A stretch of 64,000 nucleotides of DNA from Adiantum capillus-veneris (taxonomy: Eukaryota > Streptophyta > Polypodiopsida > Polypodiales > Pteridaceae), in the NCBI GenBank assembly GCA_014529385.2, contig CM043944.1, positions 58,077,768 through 58,141,767 on the forward strand, read 5' to 3'. The notes below the pieces were generated by a model, which saw only the letters and a list, made by a program, of their open reading frames with translations, did not search any database and was not told the origin of the DNA. Position 1 is the first letter of the stretch, and each line of letters starts with the position of its first letter. Of the stretch, positions 28,906 through 40,700 are shown piece after piece. The position numbers and the translations under genes were made by a program.

Positions 28906-31416
28906 ATGGAGAGGAAGAGAATGAGTCTTGCTTTTGTGAGCTCACTTAAGGACTGTGCTAAGAAGAAGGATTTGTACCAAGGCAGTAGGATTCATGCTGA
29001 TATTTGCGACAGTGGGTTACTTGAAAAAAACGCATACTTAGGGAACATGTTGCTCAGTATGTATGTTAAGTGTGGTGCACCTGTCAGGGCGCAACAAGTC
29101 TTTGATGAGCTTCCTGTCCGGAACGTTGTCTCTTGGAATGCATTGATTGCGGGATACGCGCAACAGGAGCAGGGCCAGAAAGCTCTAGGCTGTTTTCAGC
29201 GGATGCAAAGCGAGGGCCTCTCTCCGGATGCAATCACCTACGCGTGCATCTTAAAGGCATGTGGATCTATGCAAGATGCTGATATGGGCACAAAAATTCA
29301 TGATGATATTGTTAGTCAGGGGCTGTTGCAAAAAAATGTGGTGCTTGGCACTGCCTTGGTCGATATGTATGCAAAATGTGGTGCACTTCAGAAAGCACAA
29401 CAGGTGCTTGAGGAGCTTCCTATCCGAAACGTTGTCTCTTGGAATGCACTGATTGTAGGATACGCGCAACAGGAGCAGGGCCAGGAAGCTTTAGGCTGTT
29501 TTCAGCGTATGCAAAGCGACGGCCTCTCTCCAGATGCAATCACCTATGCGTGCATCTTGAAGGCATGTGGCTCTTTGCAAGATGCTGATATGGGCATAAA
29601 AATTCACGCTGATATTGTTAGTCAGGGAATGTTGAAAAATGATGTCGTGCTTGGCAATGCCTTGGTCGACATGTATGCGAAATGTGGTTTACTTCAGAAA
29701 GCACAAACTCTACTTGAGGAGCTTTGTGTCCGGGACGTCATCTCGTGGAATGCATTGATTGCAGGATATGCCCAACAGGGGCAGGGCAAGGAAGCTCTGT
29801 ACTGTTTTCAGCAGATGCGAAGTGAGGGTCTCTCTCCAAATGCAATCACCTATGCGTGCGTCTTGAAGGCATGTGGCTCTACGCAAGATGCTGATATGGG
29901 CATAAAATTTCATGATGATATTGTTAGTCTGGGGCTGTTGCAAAACAATGTTGTGCTTGGCAATGCCTTGGTCGACATGTATGCCAAATGTGGTGCTCTT
30001 CAGAAAGCACGAAAAGTGCTTGAGGAGCTGTCTGTCTGGGACGTCGTCTCTTGGAATGCATTGATTGCAGGATATGTGAAACAGGGGCAGGGCCGGGAAG
30101 CTCTGAGCTGTTTTGAACGGATGCAAAGCGAGGGCGTCTCTCCAGATGCAATCACCTATGCGTGCATCTTGAAGGCATGTGGCTCTATGCAAGATGCTGA
30201 TATGGGCACAAAAATTCACGATGTTATTGTTAGTCAAGGGCTGTTGCAGAAAAATGTGGTGCTTGGCAATGCCTTGATCGATATGTATGCCAAATGTAGT
30301 GCACTTCACAAAGCACAAAAAGTGCTTGAGGAGCTTCCTGTCCGGAATGTGGACTCTTGGAATGCATTGATGGCGGGATACGCACAACAGGGGCAGTCCC
30401 AAGAAACTCTAGGCTGTTATCAGCGGATGCAAAGCGAGGGCCTCTCTCCAGATGCAATCACCTACGTGTGTATCTTGAAGGTATGTGGCTCTATGCAAGA
30501 TGCTGATATGGGCATGAAAATTCACGCTGATATTGTTAGTCAGGGGCTGTTGAAAAAAGTTGTCCTCCTTGGCAATGCCTTGGTGGACATGTATGCGAAA
30601 TGTGATACACTTCAAAAAGCACAAAGAGTGCTTGAGGAGCTTCGTGTCCGGGACGTCGTCTCGTGGAATGCACTGATCGCAGGATACGCCCAACAGGGGC
30701 TAGGCCTGAAAGCTCTAGGCTGTTTTCAGCAAATGCAAAGTGAGGGCCTCTCTCCAGATGCAATCACGTACGTCTGCATCTTGAAGGCATGTGGCTCAAC
30801 GCAAGATGCTGATATGGGCATAAAAGTTCATGATGATATTGTTAGTCAGGGGCTGTTGCAAAAAAATGTGGTGCTTGGCAATGCCTTGGTCGATATGTAT
30901 GCCAAATGTGGTGCACTTCAGAAAGCACAAAAAGTGCTTGAGGAGCTAGCTGTCCGGAATGTTGTCTCTTGGAGTACATTGATTGCGGGATACGCGCAAC
31001 AGGAGCAGTGCCAGGAAGCTCTAGGCTGTTTTCAGCGGATGCAAAGCGAGGGTGTCTCTCCAGATGCATTCACCTATGCATCCATCTTGAAGGCATGTGG
31101 CTCTATGCAAGATGCTGATATGGGCACAAAAATTCACACTGATATTCTTAATCAGGAGCTGTTGAAAAAAGATGTCATGCTTGGCAACGCCTTGGTCGAC
31201 ATGTTTGCTAAATGTGGGGCACTTCAGAAAGCACAAAAAGTGCTTGAGGAGCTTCCTGTCCGGAATGTGGATTCTTGGAATGCACTGATTGCAGGATATG
31301 CCGAACAAGGTCAGGACCAGGAAGCTTTGGGCTGTTTTCAGCGGATGCAAAGTGAGTGTATCTCTCCAAATCCAGTCACCTTTACTTTTGTCTTGAAGGC
31401 TATGCTTACATCTTGA
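28906..31416 (+). CDS. PLS-class PPR protein with homogenised 102-residue repeats
   Basis: 836 residues from ATG 28906. PPR proteins bind organellar RNA, one base per motif, in RNA editing, splicing or stability. The protein is an L-like stretch (MSLAFVSSLKDCAKKKDLYQ), then S-P-L motifs repeating with an exact 102-residue (306 bp) period: P (35, VVSWNALIAGYAQ...), L (36, AITYACILKACG...), S (31, VVLGNALVDMYAKCG...). There are eight P motifs. The protein stops at KAMLTS inside the last L motif. There is no E, E+ or DYW domain, so it cannot itself be a complete C-to-U editing enzyme. Just past the stop the L motif continues in another frame to about 31474, indicating a truncating mutation. An in-frame ATG at 28648 would add 86 residues including a His-Thr run and could supply a targeting region. 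I preferred 28906 because the motif pattern begins there. Confidence 0.88.
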   Translation: MERKRMSLAFVSSLKDCAKKKDLYQGSRIHADICDSGLLEKNAYLGNMLLSMYVKCGAPVRAQQVFDELPVRNVVSWNALIAGYAQQEQGQKALGCFQRMQSEGLSPDAITYACILKACGSMQDADMGTKIHDDIVSQGLLQKNVVLGTALVDMYAKCGALQKAQQVLEELPIRNVVSWNALIVGYAQQEQGQEALGCFQRMQSDGLSPDAITYACILKACGSLQDADMGIKIHADIVSQGMLKNDVVLGNALVDMYAKCGLLQKAQTLLEELCVRDVISWNALIAGYAQQGQGKEALYCFQQMRSEGLSPNAITYACVLKACGSTQDADMGIKFHDDIVSLGLLQNNVVLGNALVDMYAKCGALQKARKVLEELSVWDVVSWNALIAGYVKQGQGREALSCFERMQSEGVSPDAITYACILKACGSMQDADMGTKIHDVIVSQGLLQKNVVLGNALIDMYAKCSALHKAQKVLEELPVRNVDSWNALMAGYAQQGQSQETLGCYQRMQSEGLSPDAITYVCILKVCGSMQDADMGMKIHADIVSQGLLKKVVLLGNALVDMYAKCDTLQKAQRVLEELRVRDVVSWNALIAGYAQQGLGLKALGCFQQMQSEGLSPDAITYVCILKACGSTQDADMGIKVHDDIVSQGLLQKNVVLGNALVDMYAKCGALQKAQKVLEELAVRNVVSWSTLIAGYAQQEQCQEALGCFQRMQSEGVSPDAFTYASILKACGSMQDADMGTKIHTDILNQELLKKDVMLGNALVDMFAKCGALQKAQKVLEELPVRNVDSWNALIAGYAEQGQDQEALGCFQRMQSECISPNPVTFTFVLKAMLTS

Positions 31417-31474
31417 AGGCATGTGGCATTATGCAAGACGTTGACATTCATGATGAGATTCTTAAATCAAGCTA
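31417..31474 (+). pseudogene. Out-of-frame continuation of the last PPR L motif
   Basis: From about 31398 another frame reads AYILKACGIMQDVDIHDEIL and ends at TAG 31472-31474. It matches the L motif that the main frame loses. TTGAAGGC occurs twice (31393 and 31413), suggesting a small duplication at the break. Confidence 0.6.
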
Positions 31475-31704
31475 GAGGGGATCCGCTTCTAAATGGTCAA
31501 ATTTCCAATTCACAAAGCCTGTTACTCAAGTGCTGCCCAAATATGGATGAAACAAACACAAGGGGCCAGCAAGCAGCCCACACACTAAGCCAGAAAGGTT
31601 AGAAACTAAGGGCGGGTTCAGACGAGGCGGTGGAAATGTTTAAAGCTTCACTTGCCACCTTGATGGTATGTTCACAACACGCAGAGGCAGCAGCATTGTG
31701 AGAG

Positions 31705-31741
31705 CTTGGCTCAGTTGGTTGCAACGAATGTGTCGAATCCT
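31705..31741 (+). other. tRNA-like Pol III promoter remnant (possible SINE piece)
   Basis: TGGCTCAGTTGG (perfect A-box consensus) is followed by TGTCGAATCC (B-box-like, one or two mismatches). The spacing is too short for an intact tRNA gene and no cloverleaf folds by eye. It could be a degraded tRNA-derived SINE or chance. Confidence 0.25.
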
Positions 31742-32440
31742 GAGTGGAAACGCAGCAGCTTGAGTCCTAACTAGCGCAGGTCTGTCAGCTTTTGGGGCGA
31801 CAGTTTTTCATTTCTGGGGGAAGGGGGGTGTGGAAGACCTTTTACTGAATTGCTTGCAACCATGTGACAATGCTGCGCTTTTTCATGCCCATCTGTCTGA
31901 ACCCTGCAGTATCTACATAGATTGGAATTGTGCTCCAATGAAAAAGAGTACAATGGGTTGCTTTACTTGATAAAAATGGTAAGAAGAATCTAGTCTCTCA
32001 ACATATTATGTCAACCACATCGACAGACTGAATTTCACGTGGCAAGTCCTCCAAATTCACATGTTGATGTGATCCTCCAAATTCACATGATGAACTTTTG
32101 CAGATATCCCTAGTGAAGGATCATGTGTGGCTCCAACCATGGAAAGTGACGCGTCAGCTTCCATTTCTGAACATAGCCAATTCAAGATGGGCAAGCTTAA
32201 TGTCCCCAACGGGAAACCTCCAACAAATGTATGCTTCCTAATCACAAAATCCCAATTTCAGGATGAACAAGTTGGTATTGGATTTTGTGGTTCCACTCGT
32301 AGCTAGGACATTACCCTGGCTGAAAAAAGCAAAGAAACTACCCTTCCCACAGGGTGAGGCCAAGCCAAGTCTTGGTGACGAAAGCACTATTCTAAGAGAT
32401 AAATATCTCCTTGAGTCTCAAGGCTACTATAACATCCCAA

Positions 32441-32580
32441 CTAATTATAGCAAACTAATTCAAGCCACACCAAAAAGAGGATATTAATGACTATGTCAAT
32501 AGGAAGCAAACTAATTATATTAAACTAATTCAAGCCACACCAAAAAGAGGACATTAATGGCTATGTCAATAGGAAGCAAA
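32441..32580 (+). repeat. 70-bp tandem duplication (two units)
   Basis: CTAATTATAGCAAACTAATT... at 32441 and CTAATTATATTAAACTAATT... at 32511, both ending TCAATAGGAAGCAAA; about four differences between units. Confidence 0.9.
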
Positions 32581-32957
32581 GTTTGCTTTGTCAATATTCT
32601 AAATGATCATAAAGGATTGAAATGACTAATAGTTGCATCTAAACCTAAAAGAACGGACACACTCCACATCTTATAGTCTTACGCTCGCAAGTTTGCTTGT
32701 AAAGTTATTATTCTTGATAATACAAATGTATGATCCGAGTAAACATAGATATATCCTCAATTAATTGGATTACACATTCCTCTTTTTGTTTATGTATAGA
32801 GGTCACATTTTTTGATATATCATTAGGGTCGATATATTTGTTTATGCTTGCTATATTTCTATGTTTGTTTGGTGCTGTTGAGAATATTCACAAGAAACTA
32901 CAAAGAGGTCTAACGATTTAGTGGACATATATTTGACGTATCTTTTGTGTGTACATA

Positions 32958-33000
<43 letters not shown>
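32958..33000. repeat. GA microsatellite
   Basis: About 21 GA units, uninterrupted. Confidence 0.95.
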
Positions 33001-33003
<3 letters not shown>

Positions 33004-33253
33004 TTTTTAATACTTGCCTCTTGGATTGCATTCCAAGGTAGTTTTTTGAATAATACAACTTTTCATTAGAATATAGTTTCTCTCAGATTTGTGTTGTGTT
33101 TATCTCCACTACTATATCTTGGCACAAAGATTGATCCCCTTCACATCCAAATTCTTCTCATGATGATGAAATAATTCCAAGCTAGTGAGATATCACACTT
33201 GATCCAAGATCCTTTGCTTTAAATTTGATTTCTTGCTTTATTATTTGCTTCTT

Positions 33254-33960
33254 TGAAAATTGGAAAACACACAACTTGGAGAAGACGAAGGAAACTCAAG
33301 GCATACAACAGAGAGGGTATTACTTAGTGTGTAATGAAAAGATTAGATAGCCCTAGAGTGATGGGCGTATATACAATGCACAGGGAAAAAAACCTCCTAG
33401 TGAGGAAAAAATTTCCCTGGCGGTCCTAAGTGTGTTCACACACATCACTACCACATGTATATGGTAACAAACCCCCCCGGGAGTGATGCGGTGAACAAGA
33501 GCTGTCACATAGAGTATACGAAAGTGCCATGCCCTGAGGATATGATCAATCTACAAAGGGGAGTAAGCCAAGCTAATCTCTCATGCTGAGAGCCTCTCCC
33601 TGACATAGTGATAATGCACCTCAATGTGCTTTCTGCGAGCATAAAAAACTGGGTTCCTCACAACTGCCAATGCGCTTTGACTGTCGGTGTAGATAGTGTT
33701 GGCATGTCCTGTTCAACACCCAAATCAGTCATAAGGCATTTGAGCCATACACACTCAATTGTAGCTATGAAGACTGCCTTGTACTTAGCTTCACAACTGG
33801 AAGTGGCCACAATAGGTTGCTTCTTATTCAACCATGATATGTATGAGCTGCCAATCATGAAACAAAAACCACTTGTGGACACTCGCGTGTCAAAACAACT
33901 AGCCTAATCTGAGTCCAAAAAAGAATGTAAATCTAGTGGCAATGATCCCCAGGTGTAAAG
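33254..33960 (-). mobile_element. Copia element 3, 3' end fragment (minus strand)
   Basis: LTR at 33254-33469 (same family as Copia 1 and 2, with a short internal deletion near its start), polypurine tract 33470-33480 on the minus strand, then RNase H remnants (frame 33658-33882: FCFMIGSSYISWLNKKQPIV, SCEAKYKAVF). Similarity ends at about 33960 and the rest of the element is missing. Confidence 0.85.
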
Positions 33961-36357
33961 TGCCACTCAAGACCCAATTAATGGCATTCCTTGTGTGATT
34001 GTTCTCTAGCTTGAATAGATCTACCCAGTGGACTCCTCATCGATGTTAATGGTCAAGCAAGAGTCTTGCCATTACATATGGGTATTTTGTAAGCACTACA
34101 TGTTTTGGTGTGACAATTGAGCTGAGTTTTTGATATACTTACACTTGCGTAGGCTGGTTTATAGCACGGTGAATAGATGCAGCAAGCATTTCAAACAACA
34201 TGAATGTTCCTAAGAGCTAGGGGTACCGCCCTACGTGGATGTTCGATTTTCTTCATAGCACTAGGCGTGCATATAGGAGCATAGTTTTGTGGTATGACCA
34301 CATATGTGATTACTAAATCACACAATAAGTGTTGATGGTCGTTTTTGGACACCTTCACACTTTGTTTTTTAAGAAAAACTATATACCAAGGGACAGTCAA
34401 AAGATTCTTTCCAACCTTTCACCAAGGGGGTTGGTTTGGAAAGATATACCCAGGGGTTTGGATTGCCAGGCAACACCCAGGGTCACAAGTTCCCTTTTTT
34501 TCTCTTCACTAGTCTCTAATGTTAGTGATTAGCAGGTCGAAGAAATTTTGATATGGTATGCTCACAAGTTGCGGGTTGTACTTGACTTCCTAGTAAGTAC
34601 AGGTACTTTCCACCTCCTCGTAAAAAGTACATGCTTTTTGGATTTATTTTTCTTTCCAATTAAGCTTGTTTGCGTTATGTAACCGGGATGTTTGCGCTAG
34701 AAGGCTTTCATCAAGCTTGCTCTTTAGCCAAGTGAAAAGGTCATGGACGATCATAGCATTTTGAGAAAATATTGTTATTTTCTCCCTTCCCTGTTCGTCA
34801 AGATACCATCATGGGTTTGAATCTTGTTGCAACAATTACAGACCTACATGCTATGGTTATGTTTGGTACATGTTGTCACATGGGACACAACATGGTCTAG
34901 GAACTCAAGGAGTTTGGTTTAGTCAGTGTGGATCAATGATAATGAGGGTCCCTCTCACCCGTGTTGCAAAGTGTTAATAGTTCCCTCCACACACAAGTAC
35001 AATTTGTGCTTGCTAGATGTCGCTTTCTCTGCCATCCTTATTTGAGACATATTCCACATGTGGTGAATATGAGTCTCTGGTACTGACACTGGCACCTAAT
35101 TCCTAATGATGTGTTGCGACGAAGTCCCTACGTGCTGGTAGCATCCGTTTAATTGACCATTTGGAGTACACCGTATCATGAACAATTTCAGTGGCCAAAA
35201 ATTGTCGGGTACTAAGTACAGACTTGTTCCGATTACAAGTGTTGTGAAACCACCTTAACAGAGGGTCATTTCTACATATAGCCAAGTATGCTACGTTCAT
35301 GAGAATCTCTCACAACGGGTACCTAGGTGTGACTAAGTTTCACATTCTGTTATGGTCCAACTCTTGTTGAAAGGCTTTCACGTACGTGCCGTGGAAAGTC
35401 TCGTCATGGGATTGCGGTTTGGATTTTTTTGTGTTAAATGCATGCACACTAGGTGTTATGGGCCCTAGTGTTTAACACAGACTTGTTCGGAGCGGAATGC
35501 AAATACATGGACTTTCTTGTTTATGCAATTTTTTGCATTTCAAGTGCAATTTTTCTTGCAAATTTATTATGAGTTTACACCCTCCCATACAAGGTTATGG
35601 CTCAGGATGGGTGTCTATGGTTGGATGGTCTAAATGATGCACTTACTCCACTCCACCCCACTTTCAACCTAGTTGGTTGTCTCCACTCCATATCAAATAT
35701 ATGGCTGGATACTCAATGGTTGAGTCATATTTTATCGTCAGTCATGGAAGACTGTCTGTAAGTGGTTGGGGGAAAGCACCTCAGTCTTATTGCTGCTATT
35801 CATCCCGTGTTGGATGGATAGCTTACAAGTGTTTTTTGCTAAAGAATCTGATAAGAGCATACGTTAGCACAATGCATTCTGAATGGGTGATTCTCTCCCT
35901 ATTCTAGAATTTGCTTAAGTAAGGTTTTCAACTTTGAACACCTATTGTGGTGGGGTTGGATACCGATTCAATAGTTTCATAAGTCAAGGACTTAGTAGGT
36001 GTGCTGACAAAGTATGTTGGCATGTAACCTTCATTAGGGGTGAACATGTAGCTCTGTGTGTTTCGAAACGTTCAGAAGTCTGACATGAGGATACTCCCTA
36101 TTCTATCCCTCAGTAACTCTGAGATTTTCACGATACTCACATGAGTTATCATGAGTTACCATTTAGATACAAGTAGTTGCAAAAGGACAACAATGGTGAA
36201 AATCAAGATGTTGCTCTTGGTTTCATTGAACCTCATCACTACACCAGGTATCGGTCATATGGACAAATAAGCTCGCGTATGGGCTGTCAATAAGGAAAAC
36301 ATCAGTGTTCTTACGTAGATACTACGACTTGTGTTTTCGAGGAAGAAAACGCTTCTC
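33961..36357. other. Long unassigned stretch
   Basis: I see no gene, no clear repeat and no RNA gene here. If the boundary at 36358-36372 is a real LTR junction, this may be a very decayed Gypsy internal region, but I could not read any pol motif. Confidence 0.35.
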
Positions 36358-36560
36358 CAAGGGGGGAGTAATGTCATGCCAAGGGCAAACCAAGGCGAGT
36401 AGGACTTGGGCCAAGGGTTGGCTGCTAAATGCCGATAAGAAGATTCTATTCATAGCGGCCAAGAGCTATATAATGGGGGGTTGGGTGGAGAATCTCAGTA
36501 CGCAGCTCCTGGGTCTCACATGGAAGTTCTAGCTCTCTACTCTCCAAAATAGGCATACCG
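36358..36560 (+). repeat. Possible Gypsy polypurine tract and 3' LTR start
   Basis: TTCTCCAAGGGGGGAGTAATGTCATGCC resembles the end of a Ty3 pol gene, polypurine tract and LTR start (TGTCATGCC at about 36372). A CTATATAA stretch follows near 36467, as expected for an LTR promoter. No matching second LTR is in the window. Confidence 0.3.
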
Positions 36561-36778
36561 TACAAGTAAAAATTCTTGTGTTCTAATTTTGAGACTGTTT
36601 GGAGTGTTGTTTTAAGTGCAATTCACCAAAATTTCTCTAACTTTTGCTACACAACTAAAGCCAGGATAAAATCTTTGTAGCATTTTTGAAGGTTTGGGGT
36701 AGTGTCCCAAGCAGGGTCAAGGAGCGGTAGTGATTTTTAACATGATTAATTTTCTTTTTGGACCGAGGTCAATACTTT

Positions 36779-37758
36779 CAAGTGGTGGATCTTTGGATGC
36801 AACAAAATCTTCAGGAATTGGATACATACTTTCTTTAAAATGAGGTGGTGGATCTAGGAGACACCAACAATTGGATCCACATTTCAAGCCTTTGTTATAA
36901 TGGCCAAGTGGTGGATCTTTGATGCACCTACTTCCCAATTCTTAATCTAAATGGCCAAATGGTGGATTGAGGATCTACTCATCCCACAAAGATTGTGTAA
37001 AATTGCAAGTGTTCTAATGGCCAAGTGTTGAATGCACCTAACTTTAAGACATGGTTAGAATGGCCAAGTGGTGGATCTAAGAGGCACCAACAATTGGATC
37101 CACAATTCAAGCCTTGGTTATAATGGCCAAGTGGTGGATCTTTGATGCACCTACTTCCCAATTCTTAGTCTAAATGGGCAAGTGGTGGATCTAGGATCTA
37201 CTCATCCCACAAACATTGTGTAAAATTACAAGTGTTCTAATGGCCAAGTGTTGAATGCACCTAACTGTAAGGCATGATTAGAATGGCCAAGTGGTGGATC
37301 TAGGAGACATCAGGAATTGGATTCACATTTAAAGCCTTCATTATAATGGCCAAGTGGTGGATCTTTGATGCACCTACTTCCCAATTCTTAGTCTAAATGG
37401 CCAAGTGGTGATCTAGGATCTACTCATCCCACAAACATTGTGTAAAATTACAAAGTGTTATGATGGCCAAGTGTTGAATGCACCCAACTTTAAGACGTGG
37501 TTAGAATGGCCAAGTGATGAATCTAGGAGACACCAACAATTGAATCCACAATTCAAGCCTTTGTTATAATGGCCAAGTGGTGGATCTTTGATGCACCCAC
37601 TTTCCAATTCTTAGTCTAAATGGCCAAGTGGTGGATCTAGTATCTACTCATCCCACAAACATTGTGTAAAATTACAAGTGTTATGATGGACAAGTGTTGA
37701 ATGCACCTAACTTTAAGACATGGCTAGAATGGCCAAGTGGTGGATCTAGGAGACACCA
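36779..37758 (+). repeat. Tandem array 1 (~220-bp higher-order unit of ~55-bp subunits)
   Basis: The core AATGGCCAAGTGGTGGATC recurs about every 55 bp with four variants alternating (…GATCTAGGAGACACC, …GATCTTTGATGCACC, …GATCTAGGATCTACTC, …GTGTTGAATGCACC). The full set recurs at roughly 212-234 bp (landmark CAATTGGATCC at about 36868, 37090, 37314, 37547). No coding frame is convincing. Confidence 0.88.
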
Positions 37759-40700
37759 ACAATTCACACATTGACCTTGATATAATAGAGATAGATTGAA
37801 CAGGTGGTCCACCTTCACACCACCTTGGGTAAAAACCTCCATAACACAATGGATAGTAGGTTGGACAAGTGATGGACCTCTGCCCCATACTATCCATGGT
37901 AATAAACATAGTAGTTACACTCCATTCACACATTGACCTTCACCTTAATAGAGATAGCTTCTTTCAATAGAGCTAGCTTGGAACCACCTTATGCTAAAGC
38001 TTCCATGACACAATGGATAGTAGGTTAGACAAGTGGTGGACCTCTACCCCAAACCATCCATGGTAGTAGACAAAGTAGCTACACTCCATTCACACATTGA
38101 CTTTGAAACAATAGAGGTAACTTCTTTCAATGGATCTTGGGCTAAAAACTCCATAAAACAATGGATAATAGCATGGAAGGGTGGTGGACTTTTGTCCCAA
38201 ACCATCCATGGTAGTAGAAAAAGTAGCTACACTCCATTCACACATTGAATTTGAAACAATAGAGATAGCTTTGTTCAATAGATCTAACTTGGACATGTGG
38301 TGGACCTTCAAACCAACCTAGGCTAAAACCTCTAGAACACAATGGATAGTAGGTTGGAAAGATAGTGGACCTTTGTCCCAAACTATTCATGGTAGTAAGC
38401 CTATAGCTACACTCCATTCGCACATTGACCTTCAAACAATAGAGGTAGGAAATTTCAATAGAGCTAGCTTCAACAGGTGGTGGGCCTTCAAACCACCTAG
38501 GGCTAAAACCTCCATAACACAATGGATAGCAGGCTGGACAAGTGGTGGACCTCTACCCCAAACCGTCCATGGTACTAAACATAGTAGCTACACTCCCTTC
38601 ACATTTTGACCTTCAAACAATAGAGATAGGAGTATTCAATAGAGCTAGCTTGGACAGGTGATGGACCTTCAAACCACCATGGGCTAAAACCTCCATAACA
38701 CAATGGTCCTTCAAACCACCATGGGTTAAAACCTCCACAACACAATGGTTAGTAGGTTGGACAAGTGGTGGACCTCTACACCAAACCATCCACGTGATCA
38801 AACTAGAGATCGGAAAATTCAATAGAGCTAGCTTGGATAGGTGGTGGACCTTCAAACAACCTTGGGATAAAACCTCCATAACACAGTAGATAGTAGGTTG
38901 GACAAGTGGTGGACCTCTATCCCAAACCATCCATGGTAGTAAAAAAAGTAGCTACACTCCATTCACACATTGTACTATCCATTGTGTTATGGAGGTTTAA
39001 GTCCAAGGTGGTTTGAAGGTCCACCACCTGTCAAAGGTAGCTCTATTGAAAAAAGATATCTGTATTGTTTGAAGGTCAGTTTGTGAATGGAGTGTAGCTA
39101 CTATGTTTACTACCATGTATGGTTTGGTGTAGAGGTCCACCACTTGCTCAACCTACTTTACATTGTGTTCTAAAGGTTTTAGCCTAGGTTGGTTTGAAGA
39201 TCCACCACCTATCCAAGCTAGATCTATTGAACAAAGCTATCTCTATTGTTTCAAAGTCAGTGTGTGAATGGAGTGTGGCCACTTTGTTTACTACCATGGA
39301 TGATTTGGGGAAAACCTCTACCACTTGTCCAACCTACTATCCATTGTGTTATGGAGGTTTTAGCCTAAGATTGTTTGAAGGTCCACCACATGTCCAAGTT
39401 AGATCCTTTGAAAGAAGCTATATCTATTGTTTCAAGGTCAATGTGTGACAGGAGTGTAGCTACTTTTTTTCCTACCATGGATGGTTTGGGGCAAAGGTCT
39501 ACCACTTGTCCAACCTAATTTATATTGTGTTATTGAGGTTTTAGTCCAAGGTTGTTCGAAGGTCCACCACCTGTCTAAGCTAGCTCTATTGAATATTCCT
39601 AGCTCTAGTCTAATCACGTGGATGGTTTGGGGTAGAGGTCCACTACTTGTCTAACCTACTAACCATGATGTTATGAAGGTTTTAGCCCATGGTGGTTTGA
39701 AGGTCCATCACCTGTCCAAGCTAGCTCTATTGAATATTCCTATCTCTAGTTTGATGATGTGGATGGTTTGGGGTAGAGGTCTATCACTTTTCCAACCTAC
39801 TATCCATTGTGCTATTGAGGTTTTAGCACAAGGTGGTTTGAAGGTCCACCACCTGTCCGATCTAGATCTATTGAAAGAAGCTATCTCTATGTTTGAAGGT
39901 CAATGTGTGAGGAGTTATAGAGGTTTTAGCCCAAGGTTTTTTGAAGATCCACCACCTATCCAAGCTAGCTCTATTGAAAGAATCTATCACTATTGTTTGA
40001 AGGTTAAAATGTGAATGGATTCTAGCTACTATGTTTACTACCATGAAGGGTTTGGAACAAAGGTCCATCACTTGTCCAACCTACTAACCATTGTGTTATG
40101 GAGGTTTTAACCCAAACTGATTTGAAGGTCCACCACCTGTCCAAGCTAGCTCTATTGAATAGTCCTATCGCTACTCTAATAGCGTGGATGGTTTGGGGTA
40201 GAGGTATAGAACTTGTCCAACCTACTATCCATTGTGTTATTGAGGTTCTACCCCAAGGTGGTTTGAAGGTCCACCACCTATCCAAGCTAGCTCTATTGAA
40301 AGAAACTATTTCTAATGTTTGAAGGTCAATGTGTGAATGGAGTGTAATTACCTTGTTTACTACCATGGATGCTTTGGGTAGAGGACCATCACTTATCCAA
40401 CCTACTAGCCATTGTGTTATGCAGGTTTTAGCCCTATGTGGTTTGAAGGTCCACAACCTATCCACGCTCGCTCTCTTGAATAGTTCTATCTCTACTCTGA
40501 TAGCGTGGATGGTTTTGACTAGAAGTCCAACTCTTGTCCAACCTATTGTCCATTGTTATATGGAGGTTTTAATTCATGGTGGTTTTGAAGGTCCACCACC
40601 TATCCAAGCTAGATCTATTGAAAGAAGTTATCTCTATTGTTTGAAGGTCAATGTGTGAATTGAGTGTAGCTATTATTTTTCCTACCATCGATGGTTTGGG

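Larger units (their letters stand above)
31742..33253. other. Intergenic with small repeats
   Basis: No supportable gene. Contains the 70-bp tandem duplication at 32441-32580 and a GA microsatellite at about 32958-33000. Confidence 0.45.

Noticed and set aside
29710-30402. Long minus-strand frames opposite the PPR gene (29251-31422)
   Set aside because: They repeat with the PPR 306-bp period and are shadows of the sense frame.
31705-31741. Intact tRNA gene
   Set aside because: A and B boxes are too close and no cloverleaf can be drawn; kept only as a possible SINE remnant.
33961-36300. A second host gene between Copia 3 and the arrays
   Set aside because: Frames are short, with no motif and no consistent coding signal on either strand.
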